DNA of 64,000 nt from Polaribacter sp. NJDZ03 (GCF_019263805.1 NZ_CP079195.1:2269501-2333500), one strand, 5' to 3'; counted from the first letter of the stretch, positions 34,966 to 44,905 are shown. Translations and numbers: made by a program. The notes: generated from the sequence alone by a model not told the origin.

Positions 34966-34998
34966 AATTCGGGTTTTAGCATTGCCAAAACCCGAATT
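34966..34998 (-). terminator. Hairpin between greA and the HIT gene
   Basis: A perfect 12-bp stem AATTCGGGTTTT/AAAACCCGAATT with a 9-base loop (34966-34998) lies downstream of greA on the minus strand. The nearby CTCGACTGCGCTCAA (34921-34935) is an interspersed motif also seen at 46685. Confidence 0.65.
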
Positions 34999-35052
34999 TA
35001 TAATTTTAAACTTGTATAAAAAGTCTATTTGTTTTAAGAAATCTTAAAAGCC

Positions 35053-35175
35053 TGCAAACAAGTCTAGCCCTAATTGAATCTTTCGACTTCGCTCAAGACA
35101 GGCCTATTTGTTTGAACTCTTTTTTACTTTTTTTAAGTAAAAAAAGCGAGTAGTGAAAGCAGGAAATAGCTTCTA
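35053..35175 (-). repeat. Interspersed intergenic repeat, copy B (inverted)
   Basis: Read on the minus strand it starts AGAAGCTATTTCCTGCTTTC and ends GGGCTAGACTTGTTTGC, matching copy A (34012-34110). The internal hairpin arms differ (TTTTTACTT/AAGTAAAAA) yet still pair. It carries an extra segment with GAGCGAAGTCGAAAG not found in copy A. It lies directly downstream of greA. Confidence 0.75.
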
Positions 35176-35181
35176 AAAAAA

Positions 35182-35655
35182 CTATCTAGAAATATTTACA
35201 ATTTCGAATTTCATAATTCCGTTTGGTACTTTAATTTCTGCAACATCACCAACTTCTTTACCTAACAAACCTTTACCTATTGGTGAGTTTACAGACAGTT
35301 TACCGTTTCTAACATCGGTTTCTGAGTCTGCAACCAACGTGTAAGAAAACTCCATTTTGTTAGCTGTATTTTTTATTTTAACGATAGAGTGAATCAATAC
35401 TTTTGAGGTATCTAATTGAGATTCATCTATAATTCTTGCACTAGAAATAACGTTCTTTAATTTGGCTATTTTAAATTCTAAATGAGATTGTTCTTCTTTT
35501 GCTGCATGATATTCTGCATTTTCACTTAAATCTCCTTTATCTCGTGCATCTGCAATTTCTGTAGTTACTCGTGGGCGCTCAACTTGTTCTAGTTGCACCA
35601 ATTCATCTTTCAATTTCTTTAATCCTTCTGCTGAATAATAAGATATCTCGCTCAT
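35182..35655 (-). CDS. greA: Transcription elongation factor GreA
   Basis: This is a 157-aa protein of the standard length. The coiled-coil finger (MSEISYYSAEGLKKLKDELVQLEQVERPRVTTEIADARDKGDLSENAEYHAAKEEQ) carries the acidic tip DLSENAEY that activates RNA polymerase's transcript cleavage. The FKBP-like C-terminal domain follows (LSVNSPIGKGLLGKEVGDVAEIKVP). It rescues backtracked RNA polymerase. Confidence 0.96.
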   Translation of the reverse strand: MSEISYYSAEGLKKLKDELVQLEQVERPRVTTEIADARDKGDLSENAEYHAAKEEQSHLEFKIAKLKNVISSARIIDESQLDTSKVLIHSIVKIKNTANKMEFSYTLVADSETDVRNGKLSVNSPIGKGLLGKEVGDVAEIKVPNGIMKFEIVNISR

Positions 35656-35849
35656 TTTTTTTTATTTTAATTTCTAACCTCAATTTAATAACTTCTTAAT
35701 TTTATTAAAAACAAGTTGCTTTTACACTAAAAAAACCCAACATGGGTTTATATTAAAAAATCCCATTGCCCTAACAGGAATGAGATTGAATAACAAATAT
35801 ACAAAATATTTGTAACTTGCTAACGTTTTAAATAAAATGAAACTTTTGT

Positions 35850-36275
35850 ATGATTAAAAAAATAGTATTATTCTGCTGCTTTTTAGCCTTTTTAAATTGC
35901 TCTACTAATGACAATTTAGACGGATGTATACAAGCTTTACCACTAAATCGTGTTACATATTTAACTAATCCAGAAGCATTAGACGTAAATGTACCAGGAG
36001 GCTATGTAGAGTTGAGTGGAGGCTCTAAAGGAATACTTTTAATGAATGTAAATGGAACTGAATTTGTAGCATATGACAAATTGTGTCCCGTTGGAGACTG
36101 CGATACACCTATGACTTTTAGTGGAACTTTTATTTTAAAATGCGAATGTGATGGCAGCGAATATGGTGTTGGAAGAAGTATTGGAGGTGCTCCACAAACG
36201 GAAGGTTTTATTTGCCCTGCAATAGAATACAAAGTTACAAAAGTCGGAACCGCTATTCGAATCAGTAATTATTAA
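35850..36275 (+). CDS. Rieske-fold-like lipoprotein lacking the histidine ligands
   Basis: This is a 141-aa lipoprotein with lipobox LNCS (Cys17). The body looks like the small flavobacterial Rieske-domain lipoproteins: hydrophobic strands, YDKLCPVGDC, then ILKCECDGSEYGVGRSIGGAPQTEG and a final KVTKVGTAIRISNY. A Rieske cluster needs C-x-H and C-x-x-H. Here the positions read C-P-V-G-D-C and C-E-C-D-G-S-E-Y, with no histidine. It either binds nothing, or uses cysteines for another metal centre. It is a single gene upstream of purK. Confidence 0.65.
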   Translation: MIKKIVLFCCFLAFLNCSTNDNLDGCIQALPLNRVTYLTNPEALDVNVPGGYVELSGGSKGILLMNVNGTEFVAYDKLCPVGDCDTPMTFSGTFILKCECDGSEYGVGRSIGGAPQTEGFICPAIEYKVTKVGTAIRISNY

Positions 36276-36298
36276 TAGGGTACTTTAGATAAGTTGCT

Positions 36299-36306
36299 TA
36301 TTTTTG
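36299..36306 (+). promoter_or_regulatory. -7 promoter box of purK
   Basis: TATTTTTG matches TAnnTTTG exactly, 22 bp before the GTG at 36329. Confidence 0.5.
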
Positions 36307-36328
36307 CCTAAACACAACAATTATCAAC

Positions 36329-37486
36329 GTGAAAAACTATTATTCTTCAGATTTTAAATTAGGCGTTCTTGGTGGAGGTCAATTAGGTAGAATGCTTTTA
36401 GCAGAAACGCAAAAATTAGACATTCATACTTCTATTTTAGAAACGAATAAAAATGCACCTTGTGCAGAAATCTGTAACACGTTTGTGGTTGGAGATTTAT
36501 TAGATTTTGATGCCGTTTACAACTTTGGTAAAACCGTAGATGTTTTAACTATTGAAATTGAAAATGTAAACTTAGATGCCTTAGATAAACTAGAAGATGA
36601 AGGTTTAACCATTTTTCCGAAACCGAAAGATTTACGCATTATACAGAGTAAAGCAAGACAGAAAAACTTTTATGTAGATCATGAAATTCCTACTGCAGAT
36701 TTTTCTCATTTTGCACATTCAACTGAAATTAAACATTCTTATGAAAATAACACGATAGATTTTCCTTTTGTTTGGAAAGCTGCTCGTTTTGGTTATGATG
36801 GTACTGGTGTTAAAATTGTTAGAAATATAGAAGATTTAGACTCTTTGCCAAATGTTGAGTGTATTACTGAAAAACTGATTCCGTTTAAAAATGAATTGGC
36901 AGTAATTGTGGCAAGAAATGCAGATGGTGCAGTAAAAACCTACCCGGTTGTAGAAATGGAATTTCATCCAGAAGCAAACCAAGTAGAGTATGTTATTTGC
37001 CCTGCAAGAATAGATGCTCAGGTAGCAGAAAAAGCGAGATAAATAGCTTTAAAAGTAGTCAGCGATTTAGATTTTGTTGGTTTATTGGCTGTAGAAATGT
37101 TTCAGACAGTAGATGATAAGATCTTAGTAAATGAAGTAGCACCAAGACCTCATAATTCTGGGCATTATTCTATAGAAGCAAGTTATACCAATCAATTTGA
37201 GCAACATATTCGCTCAATCTTAAATCTTCCGTTAGGAAATACCGATAGTAAAGTTGCCGGAATTATGGTGAATTTAGTAGGTGAAGAAGGTTTTTCTGGT
37301 GATGTAATTTATGAAAACATAGAAGAAATTCTAAAAATTGATGGTGTTACGCCACATATTTATGGAAAAAAAGAAACACATCCGTTTAGAAAAATGGGCC
37401 ATGTTACGATTGTAAATAAAGATATTGAAGTTGCAAGAAAAGTAGCACAAGAAGTAAAAGAAACGCTTAGGGTGGTTTCTAAATAA
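36329..37486 (+). pseudogene. purK: N5-carboxyaminoimidazole ribonucleotide synthase, interrupted by one in-frame stop
   Basis: The frame runs from a GTG (KLGVLGGGQLGRMLL) to 37486, giving 385 codons, the normal PurK length. All the rest is intact ATP-grasp sequence (FVWKAARFGYDGTGV, NEVAPRPHNSGHYSIEAS). The only defect is TAA at 37040-37042, after QVAEKAR, where PurK proteins usually have Gln (CAA differs by one base). The downstream part continues in the same frame (IALKVVSDLDFVGLLAVEM). PurK converts AIR to N5-CAIR with ATP and bicarbonate in purine synthesis, the step before PurE. This may be a real nonsense mutation, readthrough, two-chain expression (TTG at 37085) or an assembly error. 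Confidence 0.88.
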
Positions 37487-37580
37487 GTTAAAAATATTTT
37501 GAACTAGTGCAAAAAATGCAACAGTTCAAAAAGTGATAAAAGATTGATAAGTATTCCTTAATTTAGTAAAAATTTCTACA

Positions 37581-38876
37581 ATGAAAATTTCAAAATTAAA
37601 CATAGAACAATACAAGCATCTAGAAAATCTTGATTTTGATTTCACCTATCAAACAGGAAAAAGAAAAGGACAACCTTTAGATAAAATTTGTTTTATTGGA
37701 CAAAGTGCTACAGGGAAAACTAATCTATTAGAGTTGTTGTTTTTACAAGTAAAACAAGCCTTAAATCAAGAAATAGTTGGTAACTCACTTATTTTCACTA
37801 AAGATTTTGAAAAAAAATTAAATGGTGAATTAATTATAAACTTTCAACCAAATATTTACAAAACAAAAAATGGAATAACTACTTATAATGAGAAAGTATA
37901 TAGTTATCAAAATCATGGAGGAGTAGTAAACAAATTAATTCCTAACGTTTCCAAATCAAACCTTTTATTTTTTAAAACGAATATTATTTCAGATGAAAAC
38001 ATTTCAATTTTCAATAAAAATCCAGTAGAAATATTTGAACATAATGATTCTGATTTTAAAGAAATTGAAAAGGAAAATATAGTAAATCTAGTAGATCCTG
38101 AATTTACTTCTACTTTCGATAATAAAGTTGAATATAAAACTTGGTTGAAATTATTATCTGAAATTCTTGAATATCGTAAGAAGTTCAATCAAAAAATGTC
38201 TGAACTAATCCACAAAGGATTATTAGGAAATACAAAAAAATTAAATTTAGAATTTAATAAGTGGCAAAAAGAGAATCCAAATAAACTAAAAGAATTTGCA
38301 TTAAAATTCAATCCAATCATTGAAAAATTAAATTTAGAAGTAGATATTGTAAATACAGAATACTCAATTCCTATTGCTAATAAAAGAAACGAAGAAATTA
38401 TTCCAATCCAAAATACCAGCACAGGAACAAAAAGTTTATTGCTTACATTTTTACCATTATTCAAATTAGATACAAAAGATGCTATCATTTTAATGGATGA
38501 ACCTGAGCGCTCATTATACCCAGATATGCAAATGGATTTAATAGAGCATTATCAAAATCTTGCTCCAGATGCTCAATTTATTGTAGCAACGCATTCTCCT
38601 TTTATTGCGGCTTCTTTTGAACCCGAAGAACGTTTTATTTTATATTTTGATAAAGAAGGCAAGGTAGCTGTTCGACGAGGAAGTTCGCCTATTGGTGATG
38701 ACCCAAACGATATGCTAAAAAATGATTTTGGAATTAATTATTACAATAAACATGGAGAAGAGGCTTACAAGAAATACCTTAGCTTAAAACAATCAGTAGC
38801 CAATGAAAAAGACCCAAAAAAGAAAAAAGAATTACTGTTTGAAACTGTGAAATTAGGAGATGCATATAATTTTTAA
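37581..38876 (+). CDS. AAA/OLD-like ATPase, PtuA-like subunit of a Septu-type defence pair
   Basis: This is a 431-aa protein. The N-terminus MKISKLNIEQYKHLENLDFDF is that of RecF/OLD/SMC-like ATPases. Walker A is GQSATGKTNLLELL (about residues 40-47), the signature-like segment is NTSTGTKSLLLTFLPL, and Walker B plus switch His are AIILMDEPERSLYPDMQ and IVATHSPFIAASF. An ATPase of this type directly followed (2 bp) by an HNH-like nuclease is the layout of the Septu anti-phage system (PtuA-PtuB). Its location between purK and purE suggests acquisition within a housekeeping operon. Confidence 0.75.
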   Translation: MKISKLNIEQYKHLENLDFDFTYQTGKRKGQPLDKICFIGQSATGKTNLLELLFLQVKQALNQEIVGNSLIFTKDFEKKLNGELIINFQPNIYKTKNGITTYNEKVYSYQNHGGVVNKLIPNVSKSNLLFFKTNIISDENISIFNKNPVEIFEHNDSDFKEIEKENIVNLVDPEFTSTFDNKVEYKTWLKLLSEILEYRKKFNQKMSELIHKGLLGNTKKLNLEFNKWQKENPNKLKEFALKFNPIIEKLNLEVDIVNTEYSIPIANKRNEEIIPIQNTSTGTKSLLLTFLPLFKLDTKDAIILMDEPERSLYPDMQMDLIEHYQNLAPDAQFIVATHSPFIAASFEPEERFILYFDKEGKVAVRRGSSPIGDDPNDMLKNDFGINYYNKHGEEAYKKYLSLKQSVANEKDPKKKKELLFETVKLGDAYNF

Positions 38877-38878
38877 AT

Positions 38879-39475
38879 ATGAAAAGAATTATAAAAAAAA
38901 GAGCATCTGAAATTGTAAAAGAAAACTTAAATTACATTATAGGAAATTCTTCGAACAACAAAAAGATATCAACTATTTTATATAAAGAGCAAAAAGGGTT
39001 TTGTGCTTATACCGAAGAATTTATTGGAAGAACAGATGCTAAAGACATCGAACATTTTAACCCTATTTTAAAAGGAACTGATGAAGATTCTTATCAAAAT
39101 TGGTTTTTAGCGAAACACCAATGGAATATAGAAAAAGCTTCTAAATGGGAAAAATATCAGCCAATTTTACATCCAACTGATGAAACTTTCGAGAATCGAA
39201 TTTTATATTTAAACGGGGACTATGTTTTAGCAGATTCAAAAGATATTGAAGCTAAAAATTTGATTGATTTACTTAAATTAGATGATATTCTTTTAGCAGA
39301 TGAAAGAAAAAAATATATCAAAAGAAAAAAAGTAGAGATGGAGATTTTTGGTGTAGATTCAGCTACTTTTTTTGAAATATTAATTAATGATGATTTAAAA
39401 CAAGTTTCTTATTTAAGAGCAATAGACGAAGAGTTTAAAATTAAAATATGGGAATTACTTCCTGAAATTGAATAA
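38879..39475 (+). CDS. HNH-like endonuclease, PtuB-like subunit
   Basis: This is a 198-aa protein whose ATG is 2 bp after the ATPase stop. The HNH-like core is QKGFCAYTEEFI...KDIEHFNPILKG...NWFLAKHQWNIEKASKW. It aligns with the CAYC...(V)EHF.P......N..K pattern of PtuB and related retron-associated HNH proteins. The second Cys of the first zinc knuckle is replaced by Thr (CAYT), so zinc binding may be lost or different. DNA or tRNA cleavage after phage sensing is the family-level expectation. The pair is translationally coupled. Confidence 0.72.
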   Translation: MKRIIKKRASEIVKENLNYIIGNSSNNKKISTILYKEQKGFCAYTEEFIGRTDAKDIEHFNPILKGTDEDSYQNWFLAKHQWNIEKASKWEKYQPILHPTDETFENRILYLNGDYVLADSKDIEAKNLIDLLKLDDILLADERKKYIKRKKVEMEIFGVDSATFFEILINDDLKQVSYLRAIDEEFKIKIWELLPEIE

Positions 39476-39632
39476 AATTAGTTAGTTCTAAAATATGGCT
39501 GTTCAGAAATACAGAATGACCACTTTAAATTTTTAAATTAACTCAAAAAAATAAAAACGAACTACCGAATATTACTCGGTTTTTCAAAATTTGAATAGAT
39601 TCCTGTTTTAGCAGGAACACAAAATAAAAAAT

Positions 39633-40112
39633 ATGGTAGGAATAATAATGGGAAGCGATTCTGATCTTCCAATAATGCAAGAAGCAATTGACATTCTAGA
39701 GAGTTTTGATATTAAAATTGAAGTAGATATTGTGTCTGCTCACAGAACTCCAGAAAAATTGGTTGATTACTCTAAAAACGCACATAAAAGAGGTATTAAA
39801 GTAATTATTGCAGGTGCCGGTGGTGCTGCGCATTTACCAGGAATGGTAGCTTCTATGAGTCCGTTGCCAATAATTGGAGTTCCTGTTAAAAGTAGAAATT
39901 CTATTGATGGTTGGGATTCTGTTTTATCAATTTTACAAATGCCAGGTGGCGTGCCAGTTGCAACCGTTGCTTTAGACGGCGCAAAAAATGCAGGTATTTT
40001 AGCGGCACAAATTATTGGTGCTTCAGATGAGCTTGTTTTAAATAAAATTATTGCTTACAAAGAAGAATTGAAACTGAAAGTTGAACAAGCTTCTGCTAGA
40101 GTTAGAAAATAA
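39633..40112 (+). CDS. purE: N5-carboxyaminoimidazole ribonucleotide mutase
   Basis: This is a 159-aa protein, standard for class I PurE. Key motifs are GIIMGSDSDLPIMQ, VSAHRTPEKLVDY and the loop AGAGGAAHLPGMVASM. It converts N5-CAIR to CAIR. purK-purE are normally adjacent in this family; here the ATPase/HNH pair and ~150 bp of spacer intervene. A short inverted repeat (CCTG/CAGG near 39602-39616) lies just upstream of the gene. Confidence 0.95.
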   Translation: MVGIIMGSDSDLPIMQEAIDILESFDIKIEVDIVSAHRTPEKLVDYSKNAHKRGIKVIIAGAGGAAHLPGMVASMSPLPIIGVPVKSRNSIDGWDSVLSILQMPGGVPVATVALDGAKNAGILAAQIIGASDELVLNKIIAYKEELKLKVEQASARVRK

Positions 40113-40126
40113 TTCTTTTTTAAAAT

Positions 40127-40167
40127 AAAAAAACTCAAAATTTATATAAATTCTGAGTTTTTTTATG
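40127..40167. terminator. Bidirectional terminator between purE and the LamG/T9SS gene
   Basis: AAAAAACTCA and TGAGTTTTTT flank an inner palindrome AATTTA-TA-TAAATT (40127-40164), with A- and T-tracts suited to both strands. Confidence 0.8.
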
Positions 40168-40180
40168 CTTCTAAAATAGA

Positions 40181-42656
40181 CTAATTTGCAATTAATATTT
40201 TTTTATTTAAGGTGCTAGTATCTTGTAATTTTACTTTTACAACATAAACCCCAGGTGATAAATTAGACGTATTCTTTTTTTGGATTCCTTTGTAAGAAGC
40301 TACCTTTCTTCCTTTAACATTAAACAAAGAAACCTCATCTATATCATCTTTACTATTATTGTATGTTACTATTAATTCTTTTCCAGCATCGAGATACACA
40401 GAAAGTTCTTTAGCCTCAATCTCATTAAACTCTTTACCTAATGTTTTAAATTTACTTTTAGCATACACTACTTTAAATCTGGTATTATTTTCACCAACAG
40501 CATCAATAGTAAAATTATATTCTGCTTGCTTTAAATCTACAGTCATTCCCTTTTCTGTATCTAATAAATAAATATTATAACCTTCTTCTATTTGCTCTTC
40601 TTGAATACTGATAGCATAACCTCCTATTTCATCTACTACAAACCCTAGCTTAACTGTTTTAATATCCTCTTTTAAAACAGGTAAACCTTGTATAGTTGCC
40701 TTGTATGCATCTTCTACAAACGAATAAAACCCCATAAATTTCTTCTCCACATCAAAAGGAGCATCATACAAGCGATCAAAATTTTCTGTTGCTCCATCTA
40801 AGAAACCTATCAATATTGTTTTTGTAACATCCTTATGATTAAAAGTAAACCAAGAACGACCTTTCTTCTTTACACTACTATCGTTATTAGTAATACTTCT
40901 AAGAAATTTTGTATTTGCCCCTGCAATTTGATGTGTTGTCTTAAAAGTGATTTTTAAATTAGGGTTTGCACTTGTTGTTTTTATAAAAAAACCTTGACCA
41001 GAACCAATATTACTAGTGGTTGTATTACTTACCCCGCCTGTCATGTTATACTCTAAATAATCTGCTTGTCTGTTTTCACCTATATGAACCGAGTTTTGGT
41101 CCCAAAGGTACATAGTACCATCTATTTCTGTATTATCTGGGTCTGTAATAACTAAGTCCCGATTTATCGCTGCAGCATATGGATTACCAATTAAATTATC
41201 TCCACTTGTAGACCATGGAATTCCATCAAAATCTGGCCCTGTTAAATTTGTAGTATTGTATATATCTACGGCTATATCACCTTTATTAATATTTCCTGTA
41301 AAAGTTCTTAATTGTCCTCCCGTACTCTCATTACAAACAGCATATCCAATTCCTGGATTAAAATCTGAACTCCCTGTAGAAACCCAATCTGAATTTGCAG
41401 CAGCCGCATCGAATTTATAAATTATTGAAGCGTCTGAAAAAACAGTTGCAATATTAGAGTCTGAGGCTACAACCGGAGAACTCCAATATGAATAAAACTT
41501 ATTACTGCCATAAGTTGGCCTAACTTTTTGAATATTAAACGTACCTGCACTTACAGCTGCATCTTTTTCTCTTAAAATTAAACTAGCATCATCTAAAACA
41601 GTAATAGTACCATTATTTGTTAAATCATAAGAAACCTCCATCGTTCCGCCTGTATTAACGGTTATACTAGCTCCAGTATCAACTATTAAATCCCCTACAA
41701 CAATATGGGTTGCTATTTCTGGATAATTACTAGAGACTTGTATTTTTGCTTTTTCTTTTTTTAATGAATTTGGCACAATACCACCAACCCAATTAGACCC
41801 CGTATTCCAATCTGTAGTTGTTCCTGATGATTTCCAAATAATAGTAGTAACAGTAGATACAGCTGCTTCTACAGCAACATCAGAACTATTTAAATAGGTA
41901 AATGTATCTCCATCTAAAGCAGCAACCAGATCATTAGTACCAACAGTTGTTATAATGTCTGTTCTATAATCTACAAGTTCTGTAATTGTTCTTACATCAT
42001 TCCAAACTCTAAACCCCCAAATGTATCCTTTAAAATAATATTCATCACTACCAGTATCATTTGCAATTGTATTAAAACAATACTCAGACATACCAGTTGC
42101 TGTCCATGTTCCACAAGAAGGAAAACGCAAAGTTTCATTTTTATACCCTAATCTTATTGAATTATGCCCTCCTAATTGATAACCAGAAATTTGCCCCATT
42201 AAAGCTCCATCTAAATACCATTTTAGAGCATTATTTGAAGTAACTGTCATTGGGTTCGTACTTGCATCAGCAGCTATAGCGTTATCAAAAACTAATGCTA
42301 CATGGTACCAAGTATTTGATGAAATAGCTTCTCTATAAAAAGTACCATCCCATATTGGTGAATAATCTGTTCTATTATAAGCTCCTACATATAAATATCC
42401 ACTTTCTATATATATAATAACAGCTCTTGTACCCCCCTTCTTTCATGATAACCTGTTTTATAGAAGAAGTTGCATCTTCAACTTTAAAAGAAGTTTCATA
42501 CGTTCTGTTATTAGTTACTGTACTGTTAATATTTGTAGTGTTTGGAACGATTATAGTATCATCTACACCATCAAAATATAGACCATCATTAGCTGTCTGT
42601 CCATAACTAAAACAAGTAATTAAAATTATTATTAAATTAATAAATACGCTTTTCAT
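40181..42656 (-). pseudogene. LamG-like T9SS-secreted protein, frameshifted in a C6 run
   Basis: Two frames form one ~825-residue protein. The N-terminal part (from 42656) has a signal peptide MKSVFINLIIILITCFSYGQ and LYFDGVDDTIIVPNTTNIN, the start of a LamG/ConA-like domain. At the run of six Gs on the coding strand (42432-42437) the frame is lost; removing one G restores RAVIIYIESGYLYVGAYNRTDYSPIWDGTFYREA and WYHVALVFDN, continuing into the frame that ends at 40181. The C-terminus (VSLFNVKGRKVASYK...LSPGVYVVKVKLQDTSTLNKKILIAN) is a type A T9SS sorting tail. The protein would be a secreted carbohydrate- or surface-binding protein. Confidence 0.85.
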
Positions 42657-42824
42657 GATTTGGGAGATATATTAAGTATTCATCTAAAGGTAACTCTAAA
42701 GCATACCTTGATTTATAAAAATTAGATAAAGTTAATTATTTCTTCGTTAAATGAAAGTTTTTATACTGATTTCAAGTATAAAATTGATAGAATATTTATA
42801 TTTACATCTATATACAAAGAAATC

Positions 42825-44840
42825 ATGAATCCACTTTTACAAGATTTTAATACGCCTCCTTTTTCAAAAATTTCTAATGAGGATTACAAACCTGCTATTA
42901 AAAAAGGAATTGAAATTGCCAAAGCAGAAATTGATGCAATTATAAATAATACAGAACAATCAACTTTTGAAAACACAACCGTTGCTTTAGATTTTTCTGG
43001 TGAAAAACTGAATAAAATTACCAGTATTTTTTTCAATTTGAATTCTGCAGAAACAAATGATGAGATTCAGAAAATAGCACAAGAAGTTTCTCCTTGGTTA
43101 AGTGAATTTGGAAACGACATTACCTTAAACCAAGATTTATTTAAAAGGGTAAAATCCGTTTTTGATGCTAAAGAAAATTTAGATTTAACACCAGAACAAA
43201 CCATGCTTTTAGAGAAGCAATATAAAAGTTTTGCTAGAAACGGTGCTAATTTAAAGGAAGCAGATAAAACGAAGCTTCGTGAAATTGATGCAAAACTTTC
43301 TAAATTATCTTTAAAGTTTGGCGAAAATGTACTAGCTGAAACGCAGGCTTTCGAGATGCATTTAACGGATGAAAAAGATCTTGCAGGCTTACCAGAAAGC
43401 GAAAAAGAAGCTGCTAAAGAAGTAGCAAAATCTAGAGATAAAGAAGGATATATTTTTACTTTAGATTACCCAAGTTACATTCCTTTTTTAACGTATGCAG
43501 ACAACAGAGAATTGCGTAAAGAAATGGCCATTGCTGCTGGTAAAAAAGCATTTCAGGACAATGAATTTAATAACGAACAAGTTGTTTTAGACATTGTAAA
43601 TCTTCGTCAGAAAAGAGCTAATTTACTAGGTTATAAAACACATGCTCATTTTGTTTTAGAAGAAAGAATGGCAGAAACGCCAGAAAAAGTAATCGAATTT
43701 TCTAACAACCTTTTAGAAAAAGCAAAACCTGCTGCATTAAAAGAGTTTGAAAATTTAGAAAATTTTGCAAAAAAATTAGACGGAATAGATCAGCTTCAGA
43801 AATGGGATGGTTCTTATTATTCAGAAAAACTGAAGAAAGAATTATTCGATTTAGACCAAGAAGCTTTAAAACCTTATTTTAAATTAGAAAATGTAATTGA
43901 TGGTGTTTTTGAAATTGCCAGCAGATTGTATGATTTAAAGTTTGAAGAAATAAACAACATCGACAAATACCATGATGATGTTAAAACATATAACGTAACT
44001 GATGCAAACGGAAATTTTGTATCGCATTTTTATGCTGATTTTCATCCTAGAAAAGGAAAAAGAAATGGTGCGTGGATGACAAGTTACAAATCGCAACAAA
44101 TTAAAAACGGAATTAACGAAAGACCACAGGTTTCTATTGTTTGCAACTTTACCAAACCAACCGCAACCAAACCGTCTTTATTAACGTTTAACGAGGTGAC
44201 TACCTTGTTTCATGAATTCGGACATGCGTTACACGGAATGTTAGCAAACACCACATACAACAGCTTATCTGGAACGTCTGTTTCTTGGGATTTTGTAGAA
44301 TTACCAAGTCAGGTTTTAGAAAACTGGTGTTTCGAAAAAGAAGCATTAGAATTGTTTGCAAAGCATTACGAAACCGGAGAAGTTATTCCGATGAAATATG
44401 TAGAGAAAATTAAAGAATCTGCAAGTTTCCATGAGGGAATGCAAACTTTACGTCAGCTTAGTTTTGGTCTTTTAGACATGCAATGGCACGGACAAGATCC
44501 ATCAGAAATAAAATCTATCAAAGAGTTTGAAAATGCAGCTTTTGAAAACACAAAATTGTATCCTGATGTTGCAGAAAACTGTATGAGTACTGCTTTTTCT
44601 CATATCTTTCAAGGAGGATATTCAGCCGGATATTACTCTTACAAATGGGCAGAAGTTTTAGATGCAGATGCTTTTGAATATTTCTTAGAAGAAGGGATTT
44701 TTAATAAAGAAGTAGCTACAAAATTTAAAGACAACGTACTTTCTAAAGGTGGAACAGAAAAACCTATGGAATTATACAAACGTTTTAGAGGAAAAGAACC
44801 AAAACCAGATGCACTTTTAAGAAGAGCAGGGTTAATTTAA
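42825..44840 (+). CDS. M3 family metallopeptidase (peptidyl-dipeptidase Dcp/oligopeptidase A-like)
   Basis: This is a 671-aa protein. The opening MNPLLQDFNTPPFSKISNEDYKPAI and the zinc motif LFHEFGHALHGML (His463, Glu464, His467) identify the M3 clan. The third ligand Glu is in the following helix (SWDFVELPSQVLENW). No signal peptide is present, so it acts in the cytoplasm on oligopeptides. It follows a long intergenic region and ends before a strong hairpin. It could also be named prlC-like; exopeptidase versus endopeptidase activity cannot be told from sequence alone. Confidence 0.93.
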   Translation: MNPLLQDFNTPPFSKISNEDYKPAIKKGIEIAKAEIDAIINNTEQSTFENTTVALDFSGEKLNKITSIFFNLNSAETNDEIQKIAQEVSPWLSEFGNDITLNQDLFKRVKSVFDAKENLDLTPEQTMLLEKQYKSFARNGANLKEADKTKLREIDAKLSKLSLKFGENVLAETQAFEMHLTDEKDLAGLPESEKEAAKEVAKSRDKEGYIFTLDYPSYIPFLTYADNRELRKEMAIAAGKKAFQDNEFNNEQVVLDIVNLRQKRANLLGYKTHAHFVLEERMAETPEKVIEFSNNLLEKAKPAALKEFENLENFAKKLDGIDQLQKWDGSYYSEKLKKELFDLDQEALKPYFKLENVIDGVFEIASRLYDLKFEEINNIDKYHDDVKTYNVTDANGNFVSHFYADFHPRKGKRNGAWMTSYKSQQIKNGINERPQVSIVCNFTKPTATKPSLLTFNEVTTLFHEFGHALHGMLANTTYNSLSGTSVSWDFVELPSQVLENWCFEKEALELFAKHYETGEVIPMKYVEKIKESASFHEGMQTLRQLSFGLLDMQWHGQDPSEIKSIKEFENAAFENTKLYPDVAENCMSTAFSHIFQGGYSAGYYSYKWAEVLDADAFEYFLEEGIFNKEVATKFKDNVLSKGGTEKPMELYKRFRGKEPKPDALLRRAGLI

Positions 44841-44849
44841 TTTTCAGTT

Positions 44850-44905
44850 TTCAGTCGCAGTATTCAGTTATTTATATACTGAAAACTGCGACTGAATATT
44901 TTTTT
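44850..44905 (+). terminator. Long hairpin terminator after the M3 peptidase
   Basis: TTCAGTCGCAGT (44850-44861) pairs with ACTGCGACTGAA (44885-44896). An inner TTCAGT/ACTGAA pair continues the stem, and a T-tract follows. Confidence 0.8.
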
